This document shows positions 36,788 through 45,405 of a stretch of 64,000 nt of DNA, piece after piece. Below the pieces are notes generated by a model that saw only the letters and a list, made by a program, of their open reading frames with translations, had not been told where the DNA came from and did not search any database. The position numbers and the translations under genes are program-made. Position 1 is the stretch's first letter, and each line of letters starts with the position of its first letter. Source of the stretch: Desulfuromonadales bacterium (GTDB lineage Bacteria > Desulfobacterota > Desulfuromonadia > Geobacterales > Pseudopelobacteraceae); NCBI GenBank assembly GCA_013349405.1, contig DUZS01000006.1:1-64000 (forward strand), in the 5' to 3' direction.

Positions 36788-37768
36788 CTATCCTCCTACC
36801 TGCGACATCGTAAAGTTTGAGTGGGTGTAGCCATCCTGCGATATATCATGCCGTTCCGGTTTTGTTGAAACAATTCCCTTCAGCACTTCTGCCAGCCCCT
36901 CCCGGTTCGGCGGCCGCAGCCACGGGATCAGGTCTGTATTCGCATCGGCAAAGAGACACCCCTTTGCCTGGCCGGTGGAAGTGACGCGGATACGGTTGCA
37001 TTCGCTGCAGAAATGCCCGGAAACGGCGGTAATAATACCGATGCTGCCCCGTGCGCCGGGAATGCTGAAATCGCGTGACGGCCCGCAGTACGTCCCCCTG
37101 TCTATTGGTATCAGTGGATACCGGGCGGCAATACGGTCCAGGATTTCCTCTCCGGAAATGCAGTAGCGCTGCCAGTTGTCTTCCTTAACCGCAGGCATAT
37201 ACTCTATGAAGCGGATCGAATTGCCGCGCGACAGGGACATTTCAGCAAAGTCAAGAATTTCAGTGTCGTTGACCCCGCGCATGATAACGCAATTTATTTT
37301 GGGAGGAGGAAAACCGGCCTGTTCTGCGGCATCCAGTCCGGCCAACACTTTCTTCAGGTTGCCACCACGGGTGATGCTGCTGAAGGTCTCTGCATTGAGT
37401 GAGTCAAGACTGATGTTCAACCGCTGCACACCGGCCTTGTACAGGTCATCTGCCATCTCCGGCAGCAGCAGGCCGTTGGTTGTGAGGGCAAGGTGTTGAA
37501 GCCCGGGGATGACGGCTACTCTGCCGAGGAAATTGATAATATTGGCCCGTACCAGAGGTTCTCCACCGGTGATGCGGATCTTTTCAATACCGAGCTTCAC
37601 CGCGGTTTCAGAAATGAGCAGCAGTTCTTCGTACGTCAGTACCGCGTCATGTCCCTTGCTGACGATGCCCTCCTTGGGCATGCAGTAGAAACAGCGCATA
37701 TTGCAGCGGTCAGTGACCGACAGGCGGAGATAATTGATGGTTCTTCCGTGAGAGTCGATAAGTTTCAT
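36788..37768 (-). CDS. moaA: GTP 3',8-cyclase MoaA
   Basis: 326 residues. It converts GTP to the cyclic intermediate that becomes cyclic pyranopterin phosphate, the first step of molybdenum cofactor synthesis. The N-terminal radical SAM cluster is CNMRCFYC (about 22-29); the C-terminal auxiliary cluster is CSECNRIRVTSTGQAKGC (about 254-271). The conserved RITGGEPLVR and LNISLDSL blocks are present. The terminal GG needed for activity is seen at the end (MSQVGG). It heads an operon with the MOSC and J-domain genes. Confidence 0.96.
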   Translation of the reverse strand: MKLIDSHGRTINYLRLSVTDRCNMRCFYCMPKEGIVSKGHDAVLTYEELLLISETAVKLGIEKIRITGGEPLVRANIINFLGRVAVIPGLQHLALTTNGLLLPEMADDLYKAGVQRLNISLDSLNAETFSSITRGGNLKKVLAGLDAAEQAGFPPPKINCVIMRGVNDTEILDFAEMSLSRGNSIRFIEYMPAVKEDNWQRYCISGEEILDRIAARYPLIPIDRGTYCGPSRDFSIPGARGSIGIITAVSGHFCSECNRIRVTSTGQAKGCLFADANTDLIPWLRPPNREGLAEVLKGIVSTKPERHDISQDGYTHSNFTMSQVGG

Positions 37769-37858
37769 GATCCGGATAGTGTCAGAAGTCGTCTATAACT
37801 ACAACAGGCTTTTTTCATTTTAGTCCCCCTATTTGTTTGTAAACGTTGTGGTAAAATT

Positions 37859-38620
37859 TCAAATCTTGCCAACCGGCGCAATATACACGGTGAACTCATC
37901 ATACCCATCAACTCGCAGAAGGGCATCGGAGAGGGTTTGATCATACGCAGCTATTGCGCAGGTGCCGGCTGAAATTGCCTGACATGCCAGATAGAGGTTC
38001 TGGCAGACATGACCGGCATCAAGTGCGATTACTTTGTAGGACGCCTCGGCATAGCGCCATTCAGTGCGAGCCGGTATGGCCGTCCAGATAAAGGTGACCG
38101 CCGCCTGCCCGGTGAAACTCTGGCCACGGGTTGCCGCGGTAAGATGTGCAGGTAAATTTTCGATTGTTCGCTCATAGTAGAGGGCGTGTGTAACAGGCAG
38201 GTATCGGTAAATACCGCACTCAAGTCCATCAACTTTTAATATCGCAAGATACGTTTCAAGCGGATGCCGGTTTCCTGCAGACGGAACCGTTCTCAGTACC
38301 GCTTCTTCATGAATAAAGTGCCGAACACCCTGGGTAGCCCAGAGGAGAAAGGCTAACTCATCAAGTGAAAGCGATGCGGCTTTGAAATGTCGATGGCTCT
38401 GGCGGCCGGCAATCGCACTCTGCAGGTCGCAGTGCGGGATAACCCATGTTTCCTGATTCGGCAGCGTGATTATGCTGCTGCCGGGTGGCGCCGGTTTCTG
38501 TACCGGAGGCGGTTGCGCCCCTTCGGATTGCTCCGTGGTCCAGAAATTAACCTCATCCCTGATGCGGTCGGTCAGAAAATATCTGCCGATTTCCGTAGAA
38601 ATTGTCGGGTGTTTTTTCAT
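37859..38620 (-). CDS. SagB-type nitroreductase-family oxidoreductase
   Basis: 253 residues, FMN-dependent fold. SagB-like features: AIAGRQSHRHFKAASLSLDELAFLLWATQG, the RTVPSAGNRHPLETYL block, YKVIALDAGHVCQNLYLAC and TCAIAAYDQ. SagB enzymes oxidise azolines to azoles in peptide toxins, but many free-standing members such as this one have no cyclodehydratase or precursor peptide nearby and their substrate is unknown. It lies between moaA and prfB, 11 bases from the prfB stop, and so may be co-transcribed with the prfB operon. Confidence 0.85.
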   Translation of the reverse strand: MKKHPTISTEIGRYFLTDRIRDEVNFWTTEQSEGAQPPPVQKPAPPGSSIITLPNQETWVIPHCDLQSAIAGRQSHRHFKAASLSLDELAFLLWATQGVRHFIHEEAVLRTVPSAGNRHPLETYLAILKVDGLECGIYRYLPVTHALYYERTIENLPAHLTAATRGQSFTGQAAVTFIWTAIPARTEWRYAEASYKVIALDAGHVCQNLYLACQAISAGTCAIAAYDQTLSDALLRVDGYDEFTVYIAPVGKI

Positions 38621-38631
38621 CTCACGGCTTC

Positions 38632-39751
38632 CTATTCAACGTCTCCGACGTTGCGCCTGACTCCCATAAGGTACGCCACCACGAAATCTTCAAGGTTGCC
38701 GTCAAGGACGGAGTCCGGATTACCCGTCTCTACGCCGGTGCGGAGATCTTTTACCATCTTGTACGGATGCAGCACATAGGAACGAATCTGGCTCCCCCAA
38801 CCGATCTCTTTTTTTTCGGCCGCGATTTCAGACGCCTTGTCCTTGCGCTCCTCAACTTCACGCTCGTACAGCTTTGCCCGCAGCACTTTCATGGCGGTGC
38901 CCCGGTTTGATATCTGACTCCGCTCTGACTGGCAGGCAACGATGATACCGGATGGAATATGGGTAATGCGGACCGCCGAGTCGGTCGTATTGACATGCTG
39001 ACCGCCGGCACCGCCGGAGCGGAAGGTGTCCACCTTGAGATCGCTGTCACTGATTTTGATATCGATGTCATCCTCCTCAATTTCAGGAAAGGCATACATC
39101 GAGGCGAACGAGGTATGGCGGCGGGCATTGCTGTCAAATGGTGAGATGCGCACCAGACGATGAATGCCCGCTTCCGCCCTCAGGCAACCGTAGGCATATT
39201 CGCCGCTGACGTTGAACGTTGCTGATTTCAACCCGGCTTCATCACCCGGCTGATATTCGGTAATAACGGCTTTCCACCCTTTCTTCTCACAGTAGCGCAG
39301 GTACATGCGCAGGAGCATTTCGGCCCAGTCCTGGGACTCGGTACCCCCTGCACCCGGATTTATGGTGATGAAACAGGAGTTGCGATCATGGGGGCCGGAG
39401 AGCATGCGCTGAAATTCGGCGGCCTCGACCTCCCGTGTCAGCCGGTCCGCCATACCGCCGACTTCTACAAGAGTATCGGCGTCTTGTGCCTCTTCTCCCA
39501 GTTCAATCATGACGTGAACATCTTCCGCCTGGCGAACGAGCCCATCCCACATCTGTACACTTTTTTCCAGTGTGGTGCGCTTTTTTATGATTTCCTGTGA
39601 TTTTTTGGTGTCATCCCAGAATCCGGGAACCGCCATGATTGATTCGATCTCCAGGATCGATTCGCGCTTGGTATCGACGTCAAAGCGCCCCCCGAAGTTT
39701 GGCGATCCGCTCTTCACAGTCAGACAGTTTAGCTGTTTCTTCTCGGTACAT
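38632..39751 (-). CDS. prfB: Peptide chain release factor 2, with programmed +1 frameshift
   Basis: 372 residues when read through the frameshift. Translation starts at ATG 39751 (after AAGGAG), gives MYREETAKLSDCEERIAKLR then GAL, and meets an in-frame TGA at 39682-39680. Slipping one base at CTT-TGA-C continues as DVDTKRESILEIES to the stop at 38632. The second-frame product alone would lack a proper N-terminus. Key motifs: the peptidyl-hydrolysis RSGGAGGQHVN and the stop-codon-reading SPFDSNARRHTSFA. RF2 recognises UGA, so low RF2 favours frameshifting and raises its own synthesis. The start overlaps the end of lnt by 23 bases. Confidence 0.95.
39679..39694 (-). promoter_or_regulatory. prfB programmed frameshift site
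   Basis: On the minus strand, a Shine-Dalgarno-like run of six G (39693-39688) lies 2 bases before the slippery CTTTGAC (39685-39679). This matches the classic RF2 recoding site (internal SD, CUU-UGA-C). Confidence 0.93.
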
Positions 39752-41315
39752 GGGTTGCTCCTTGTTTTTTTTGTGTGAACCAGGCGAACAGTGCTATTCC
39801 GGCGGTCAGTACTACGCAGAGCCAGGCCGGTGTGTCACCTATTGTGAGGTAGAGTGATTGGCCGCTTCCGGGCTTAATTTCCCCGGTGCGATACGCTTCG
39901 ACAAAGAGACCGGTCATGGTGCTGATATAGCCGTTATGGTCAACAATTGCCGTTACTCCGGTGTTTGCGGCACGGATCAGCGGCGTGCGGGTCTCGATTG
40001 CGCGGAAGGTCGAGATGGCCAGATGTTGATAGGGGGCCGAAGAACGCCCGAACCAGGCGTCGTTGGTTATAGCTACCAGGACACGGGCGCCAGCCTGAAC
40101 ATACTGGCGGGCCAGTTCCGGAAAGATGACTTCGTAACAGACCTGAATACCGAGTTTTGTGTTCCCCGTATCGAGGGGAACCGCGCTCTCGCCAGGGGAA
40201 AAATCGCCAATCCCGACGACAAGTTTATTGATGAAAGTCAGAAAACGCCCGAGTGGTATATATTCGCCCAGCGGTACCAGGTGGAGTTTATCGGCGCGTC
40301 CAAGCGTCTCACCGTGGGGAGATAGCAAAAACGCGCTGTTAAGGAACGTACTTTTGCCGTTGCGGAGTTCGTGGGCAGGACTGCCGAACAGCAGACAGGC
40401 GTTCAGTTCACGTGCCAGATTTCTGAGCCGTGCCGCCTCGCGAGGTTCATCCTGAAAGAAAAACGGCACGGCACTTTCAGGCCAGACAATCAGATCGACG
40501 CCACCTTTAGCAGCTTCTCGAGTGAGTCGTTCGTAGGTGTTAATAGTCTGCTCACGAAACGCCGGACTCCATTTGACATCCTGTGGAATATTCCCCTGGA
40601 TCAAGGCAATCCGCAGCGGCTTGCCATGATCAGGCTCCGTTTTGTTTAAATGGTTGAAACCATAAAAAAGTGTCGCGCAGAGAAGGAAAAGTAGCACAAC
40701 CGCACTTTTTACCGGGTAGGGGACAGTGGCACCGGAAAGCGCCCGCAATGCGCGATATAGGACGATATTTGCCAGCACAATCAGCAGAGTGATGCCGTAG
40801 ACGCCGGCGAGATCGGCAATCTGGATCAGCGGCAGGGTACGGAATTGGGAATGACCGAGCATGGCCCAGGCAAAACCGGAAAACAGGAATGAGCGGATGA
40901 AGTCGAAGGCGACCCAGGCAATCGGGAGGGTAAAGGCGGCTTTGATACCGACACGTTCCCCGATTCGGGCAACCCAGATGCTCAGGCCGTAGAACAGCGC
41001 CAGCCAGAGTACCAGCAACAGGTAGACCGGAATGCTGACAGACCAGGGAAGGTGGCCATAGCGGACAAACACAATATTGAGCCAGTAGAGAATGAAGGCG
41101 TAGCCGGTAATGCCGCAGGTCATGCCGATCCGGAAAGCAATTCGCGGTGAACTCTCCTCCATGGCAATCAGCAGGGGGATCAGAGCAACCCAGGCGAGAA
41201 AAGAGAGCCCGGGGTTCGGGAAGGAGAGGGCGACCAGGACGCCGCTGGTGATGGCGAGACAGCCACGGCGGTCGAACAGCTGCTGAATCGTTGCGAAAGA
41301 CGCAGGAGCGTTCAC
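39729..41315 (-). CDS. lnt: Apolipoprotein N-acyltransferase Lnt
   Basis: 528 residues. About six or seven N-terminal membrane helices (1-210) precede a nitrilase-like periplasmic domain (about 230-480). The catalytic triad is visible: Glu in VWPESAVPFF, Lys in ADKLHLVPLGEY, Cys in QVCYEVIFPE. It adds the third acyl chain to lipoproteins, serving the several lipoproteins coded in this window. The start overlaps the corC stop (ATGA type), and its end overlaps prfB. The C-terminus has one more membrane helix and a basic tail. Confidence 0.95.
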   Translation of the reverse strand: MNAPASFATIQQLFDRRGCLAITSGVLVALSFPNPGLSFLAWVALIPLLIAMEESSPRIAFRIGMTCGITGYAFILYWLNIVFVRYGHLPWSVSIPVYLLLVLWLALFYGLSIWVARIGERVGIKAAFTLPIAWVAFDFIRSFLFSGFAWAMLGHSQFRTLPLIQIADLAGVYGITLLIVLANIVLYRALRALSGATVPYPVKSAVVLLFLLCATLFYGFNHLNKTEPDHGKPLRIALIQGNIPQDVKWSPAFREQTINTYERLTREAAKGGVDLIVWPESAVPFFFQDEPREAARLRNLARELNACLLFGSPAHELRNGKSTFLNSAFLLSPHGETLGRADKLHLVPLGEYIPLGRFLTFINKLVVGIGDFSPGESAVPLDTGNTKLGIQVCYEVIFPELARQYVQAGARVLVAITNDAWFGRSSAPYQHLAISTFRAIETRTPLIRAANTGVTAIVDHNGYISTMTGLFVEAYRTGEIKPGSGQSLYLTIGDTPAWLCVVLTAGIALFAWFTQKKQGATHVPRRNS

Positions 41316-42169
41316 TCGCGCCCCGGATTTTCTGCTGGATCGTTGTTAATGCGGTTGATAACGACTTTTTTTACCCGGCGGAGATCGGCATCAATAATTT
41401 TCAGGTGCAAGCCGGCGCCTTCGAACGCATCACCGACCGCCGGAATTTTTCCGGTCAGGTGAAAGGCAAGTCCTCCGACTGAATCAAAGTTGTCGCGTTC
41501 TATCTCAATATTAAAATGCTCCTCAAGCTCTTCCACAGGCAGACGTCCATCCGCAGTTACACTGCCGTCCGTATTAACGGTCAGCAGGGACTCTTCACGA
41601 TCATGTTCGTCCTGAATATCCCCAACTATCTCTTCCAGGAGGTCTTCGATCGTAATCAGCCCCGCTGTGCCGCCATATTCATCAATGACAATCGCCAGAT
41701 GAATGCGTTTGCTTTTAAAATCCTGCAGCAGCTGCTCAAGATTTTTGGATTCCGGAATAAAGTAGGGGGGGCGCATGATGGCACGTACTGAGAGGCTGTT
41801 TTCATCAGCACCCCACTGTTTCAGGAGATCTTTGGCATAGAGCAGGCCAATGATATTATCGATGGAGTCTTCATACACCGGAATCCGGGAGTGGCCGCAG
41901 GCAATAATGGTATCGAGCAGTTCCCGGACAGTCGCATCTGCGGTAACACAGGCCATTTCAGTCCGGGTTACCATGACCTCCCGGACGATAGTCGTGCCGA
42001 GAGCAAAAATGGAGCGGATCATCTCGCTCTCTTCTTCGTTAACCAGGCCCCCCTCTTCGGACGCTTCGATAAAAGCATTGATATCCTGTTCGGTAGTTCT
42101 TTTACGTCCGGTTACAAAACGGCTGACGCGTTCGATAAAGCCGGACCTCCTACTATTTCCTTCTTCCAC
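41312..42169 (-). CDS. CorC/HlyC-type CBS-domain protein
   Basis: 285 residues. Two CBS domains (about 70-195: MVTRTEMACVTADATVREL and MRPPYFIPESKNLEQLL, with the conserved VIDEYGGTAGLITIEDLLEEI) are followed by a CorC/HlyC (transporter-associated) domain (about 205-280). Such proteins are linked to magnesium and cobalt efflux and often precede lnt, as here. I place the start at GTG 42169, where AGGAGG lies eight bases upstream; the open frame to 42442 overlaps rluB extensively and gives unrelated residues. It overlaps rluB by 17 bases and lnt by 4. Confidence 0.9.
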   Translation of the reverse strand: MEEGNSRRSGFIERVSRFVTGRKRTTEQDINAFIEASEEGGLVNEEESEMIRSIFALGTTIVREVMVTRTEMACVTADATVRELLDTIIACGHSRIPVYEDSIDNIIGLLYAKDLLKQWGADENSLSVRAIMRPPYFIPESKNLEQLLQDFKSKRIHLAIVIDEYGGTAGLITIEDLLEEIVGDIQDEHDREESLLTVNTDGSVTADGRLPVEELEEHFNIEIERDNFDSVGGLAFHLTGKIPAVGDAFEGAGLHLKIIDADLRRVKKVVINRINNDPAENPGRE

Positions 42170-42959
42170 GTACGCTTCCTCCTGACTGTTTAATACGGGT
42201 TGTTTTTTTGAAGATTTCAGATGGCTCAGGCGTGCCTGACTTATCTGAATAAGCGGCCAACTGGCGCACCTCACTTTCGCTGAGATAGCGAAAGTGCCCT
42301 GATCTGATCGTGCCGAGGTCCAGAGTTCCGTAGCGAATCCTTTTGAGGCGAACCACCGACAGGCTGACCGCTTCACACATTCTGCGTACCTGACGATTGC
42401 GCCCCTCATGGATTGCCACTGAAATCCAGTCGTTCTGCTCACCGCTCTTTACCAGATTCACGACTGCGGGTGCGGTCATGCCATCCTCCAGTTCGACCCC
42501 TTCGGCCATTCGTTTCAACTGTTGATCGATTACCTTGCCGCGTACCCGGACATGATACTCTTTCTCAATTTCATGGCGGGGATGCATCAGACGATTAGCC
42601 CATTCGCCGTCATTAGTTAACAACAGCAGTCCCTCGGTGTTGTAGTCGAGTCGTCCCACCGGATAGACGCGATCAGGCACATCTTTCAGCAGGTCGGTAA
42701 CCAACGGGCGACTCTGGCCGTCCTTCAGTGCGGTGATATAGCCAGGCGGTTTGTTGAGGAGGATGTAGAGACGCTGTGCACTGATCTTCAGCGCTTTGCC
42801 ATCCACCGTGATGGTGTCTGTCGCCGGATCAGCCTTGCTCCCCAGTTCTGTGACAACAATGCCGTTGACGGCAACCTGTCCATTGGTGATCAGCGCTTCA
42901 GATGCCCTGCGCGAGGTGATCCCGGCAGCGGATATTATTTTCTGCAGACGTTCGAGCAT
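42153..42959 (-). CDS. 23S rRNA pseudouridine synthase RluB-like
   Basis: 268 residues. N-terminal S4 RNA-binding domain (LQKIISAAGITSRRASEALI) followed by a pseudouridine synthase domain with catalytic Asp in PVGRLDYNTEGLLLLTNDGE and the later IHEGRNRQVRRMCEAV. The C-terminus is basic. It belongs to the RluB/RsuA type. It is the first gene of the overlapping rluB-corC-lnt-prfB operon; upstream on the minus strand a perfect TTGACA box is visible near 43043-43048, with a weak -10. Confidence 0.92.
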   Translation of the reverse strand: MLERLQKIISAAGITSRRASEALITNGQVAVNGIVVTELGSKADPATDTITVDGKALKISAQRLYILLNKPPGYITALKDGQSRPLVTDLLKDVPDRVYPVGRLDYNTEGLLLLTNDGEWANRLMHPRHEIEKEYHVRVRGKVIDQQLKRMAEGVELEDGMTAPAVVNLVKSGEQNDWISVAIHEGRNRQVRRMCEAVSLSVVRLKRIRYGTLDLGTIRSGHFRYLSESEVRQLAAYSDKSGTPEPSEIFKKTTRIKQSGGSVRGRRK

Positions 42960-43202
42960 GATGCCTCTTTTGTTTTATGTTGAACTTCGACCGGAATCGC
43001 GTGGTATCAAATGTCGAGCATACAATGGCGTATGATGGCCATTATGTCAATACTCGACCAGCGAACGCCATTTTTCCCATCAAACCATCTGCAATTCTGT
43101 TATGACTTTTGCATTGTGGTCTTTGCATTTGACGAGTTGCATGTGCCATGATAGTTTGCGTTACCTTTTATCTGAAAAGATGTCTACCTCGGGCTCAAAC
43201 CT

Positions 43203-43904
43203 ATGATTGATCAGCGCGGCCTTAGTCCCGCATGTTATCGCTATCTTCCCTTTGCCCTGTTTATGGGGTTCATCGGCCTCGATGAATTGATCCGTTCCTG
43301 CGCCGGTTTCGGGTTCTTCAGGCTTGAAGCAACAACGCTCTATTATCTTTATCCGCTCAAGGCGGTGACGGTCGGTACTCTCCTTTTCATCTTCAGAAAA
43401 CGCTATCACGAACTGACGTTCAAAGATCTTGCCAACATTCCGGTAACTCTGGCGTCGTGCGGCATCGGATTGCTGGTATTCATACTCTGGATCAATATGG
43501 ATTGGACGCTCGGTTCTGCAACTGTCCCGCAGGGATTCAACCCGACCCTTTTGACCGACAGAACGCTCCAGATTTCCATGACGGTATTAAGAATAGCCGG
43601 GGCGGTCCTGGTTGTCCCCATGATGGAAGAGCTGTTCTGGCGTTCGTTTCTGATCCGCTACATCATTGACAAAAATTTCGACACTGTACAAACAGGAACA
43701 TTTACCTGGGCATCTTTTCTTTTCACGGTCGGACTGTTTGGCCTTGAGCACAATTTTTTTTATGCGGGAATTATGGCGGGGGCTATCTACAACCTGCTTC
43801 TTTACCGAACGCGCAGTCTCGTGCACTGCATACTGGCGCACACGGTAACCAATCTGGCGCTTGCCGTATATGTAGTCACTACCGGAAAGTGGCAATTCTG
43901 GTAG
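43203..43904 (+). CDS. CAAX-type protease of the exosortase-associated class
   Basis: 233 residues, about six to seven membrane helices. The CPBP/CAAX protease motifs are EELFWRSFL (EExxxR, about residues 142-150), FGLEHNFFYAG (second, His) and LAHTVTNLAL (third). Proteins of this length with this arrangement occur in PEP-CTERM/exosortase loci. Here it faces prsR and prsK, regulators of the same kind of system, across the 77-bp repeat. No exosortase or PEP-CTERM protein lies in the window. Function inferred: intramembrane processing of exported proteins. Confidence 0.75.
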   Translation: MIDQRGLSPACYRYLPFALFMGFIGLDELIRSCAGFGFFRLEATTLYYLYPLKAVTVGTLLFIFRKRYHELTFKDLANIPVTLASCGIGLLVFILWINMDWTLGSATVPQGFNPTLLTDRTLQISMTVLRIAGAVLVVPMMEELFWRSFLIRYIIDKNFDTVQTGTFTWASFLFTVGLFGLEHNFFYAGIMAGAIYNLLLYRTRSLVHCILAHTVTNLALAVYVVTTGKWQFW

Positions 43905-43910
43905 CCATAT

Positions 43911-43989
43911 CAGCCTCACGATTACTTCACGATTTAAAACCAGGATCTTCTGTCTTAACGCTTTAAAATCGAGGCCTTTTCGTGAGGCT
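43911..43989 (+). repeat. 77-bp palindromic intergenic repeat, copy 2
   Basis: Nearly identical to the copy at 111-186. A perfect 10-base inverted repeat bounds it (AGCCTCACGA at 43912-43921 and TCGTGAGGCT at 43980-43989) with an inner CGATTT/AAATCG pair. Base changes between the copies keep the ends and the nested stem paired. It lies between convergent genes and could also terminate both transcripts. Confidence 0.8.
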
Positions 43990-43997
43990 AAGAACGC

Positions 43998-45380
43998 TTA
44001 CGCAGTCGGTGTCAGTCCATGCTTCTTCATCAAATCATAAAGGGTCGGCCTGCTTACTCCCAAGGTCTCGGCTGCCTTGCCAATATTACCGTTCTGGTGA
44101 TCAATGGCTGCGACAATTAATTTTTGTTCAATTTTGTCACGAGCCTCTTTCAAATTGAAGGTTTCGACCGGATCAATCTCTTCAATTACCTCCGGAATTT
44201 CTTCCGTGCCACACCCCAGATCCACCGGTTCCAGAGCGGCTGTCTCACTCATGATGACTGCTCTTTGCACCCGGTTGCGTAACTCCCGTACATTTCCCGG
44301 CCAATTATAACCGGTGAGGAAATTGACCGCTGCACCGCTGAAGCGGCGGATATTTTTATGGTATTCCTTGTTGAACAGGCTCAGATAATAATGTGCCAGC
44401 AAAAGAATATCGTCGCCCCTCTCCCGTAGGGGTGGAAGGTGTATCGATATTACGCTGACCCGGTAATAGAGATCCTCGCGAAATTTACCTTGTTTGATGG
44501 CCTGGGCAATATCAATGTTGGTAGCACAGACGACACGTGCATCAATGGCAATGTCCTGCCTGCCACCGACCCGCTGTATGACGCCCTCCTGAAGAAATCT
44601 GAGCAGTTTTACCTGAAGATTGACCGGCAACTCGCCTATTTCATCAAGAAAAAGTGTGCCTTTGTTGGCATACTGCAGTTTGCCCTGAACCATGGTATGG
44701 GCTCCGGTGAAGGCCCCCTTTTCATGCCCGAATAATTCTGACTCCAGAAGATTCTCCGGGATTGCACCACAATTGATTGCTACAAAAGGTCCCGATTTGC
44801 GGGTACTGTTATCATGAATAGCCCGGGCAACGAGTTCTTTACCGGTTCCGTTTTCGCCTGAAATAAATATGGAAATAGAGGAAGGGGCAACTTTTTTAAT
44901 GGTTGAAAATAGTGTCTGCATCTCCGGGCACTGACCGAACATTCCGCTAAAATCTTTTGATTGTTGCTCCAGTTCTCGCTGCAGGGTACGGTTTTGTTCT
45001 TCAAGGTTTGCGAGGTGAAATGCCCGGCTTAAGACAACCTTGAGTTCACTGAGAACCGGCGGTTTTGGAAAGAAGTCGTATGCCCCCATTTGTGTGGCTT
45101 TAAGGGCATTTTCTCGCTCACTGTTTCCGGTCAGCATGATCACTTTGACAAACGGGTTCTTTTTGAGTAATTCACCCAGGCCGCGAAACCCCTCAACAGA
45201 CGTATCTTCGTGGGGAGGAAGGCCCAGGTCGAGTATTACTACACGTGGCATCATTTTTTTGAACAAGACGAGTCCCTCAGCAACATCTCCGGCCAGCAAG
45301 ATGTGATAATTCTCACCGAGGCCCCATTTCAACTGCTGACGCATATCTGAATTATCATCAATAATTAATAGATTTTCCAT
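43998..45380 (-). CDS. PrsR-type sigma-54 response regulator (exosortase system)
   Basis: 460 residues in three domains. Receiver domain (1-125) with phosphoacceptor Asp in VVILDLGLPPHED (Asp about residue 51). AAA+ sigma-54 activator domain (about 145-380) with Walker A GENGTGKE, GAFTGA loop (EKGAFTGAH) and the Arg finger region FREDLYYR. C-terminal Fis-type helix-turn-helix (GNIGKAAETLGVSRPTLYDLMKK). The EDTSVEGF/RGL stretch in the receiver domain fits the PrsR group, which controls exopolysaccharide and PEP-CTERM gene sets. It starts 25 bases after prsK ends. Sigma-54 target promoters could not be identified in the window. Confidence 0.85.
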   Translation of the reverse strand: MENLLIIDDNSDMRQQLKWGLGENYHILLAGDVAEGLVLFKKMMPRVVILDLGLPPHEDTSVEGFRGLGELLKKNPFVKVIMLTGNSERENALKATQMGAYDFFPKPPVLSELKVVLSRAFHLANLEEQNRTLQRELEQQSKDFSGMFGQCPEMQTLFSTIKKVAPSSISIFISGENGTGKELVARAIHDNSTRKSGPFVAINCGAIPENLLESELFGHEKGAFTGAHTMVQGKLQYANKGTLFLDEIGELPVNLQVKLLRFLQEGVIQRVGGRQDIAIDARVVCATNIDIAQAIKQGKFREDLYYRVSVISIHLPPLRERGDDILLLAHYYLSLFNKEYHKNIRRFSGAAVNFLTGYNWPGNVRELRNRVQRAVIMSETAALEPVDLGCGTEEIPEVIEEIDPVETFNLKEARDKIEQKLIVAAIDHQNGNIGKAAETLGVSRPTLYDLMKKHGLTPTA

Positions 45381-45405
45381 ACAACGGCTCCTCTGCTTTT
45401 TATTC

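Noticed and set aside
42170-42442. Longer N-terminus for the CorC-like gene
   Set aside because: It overlaps the rluB coding region by almost 300 bases and shows no family features; the GTG at 42169 follows AGGAGG.
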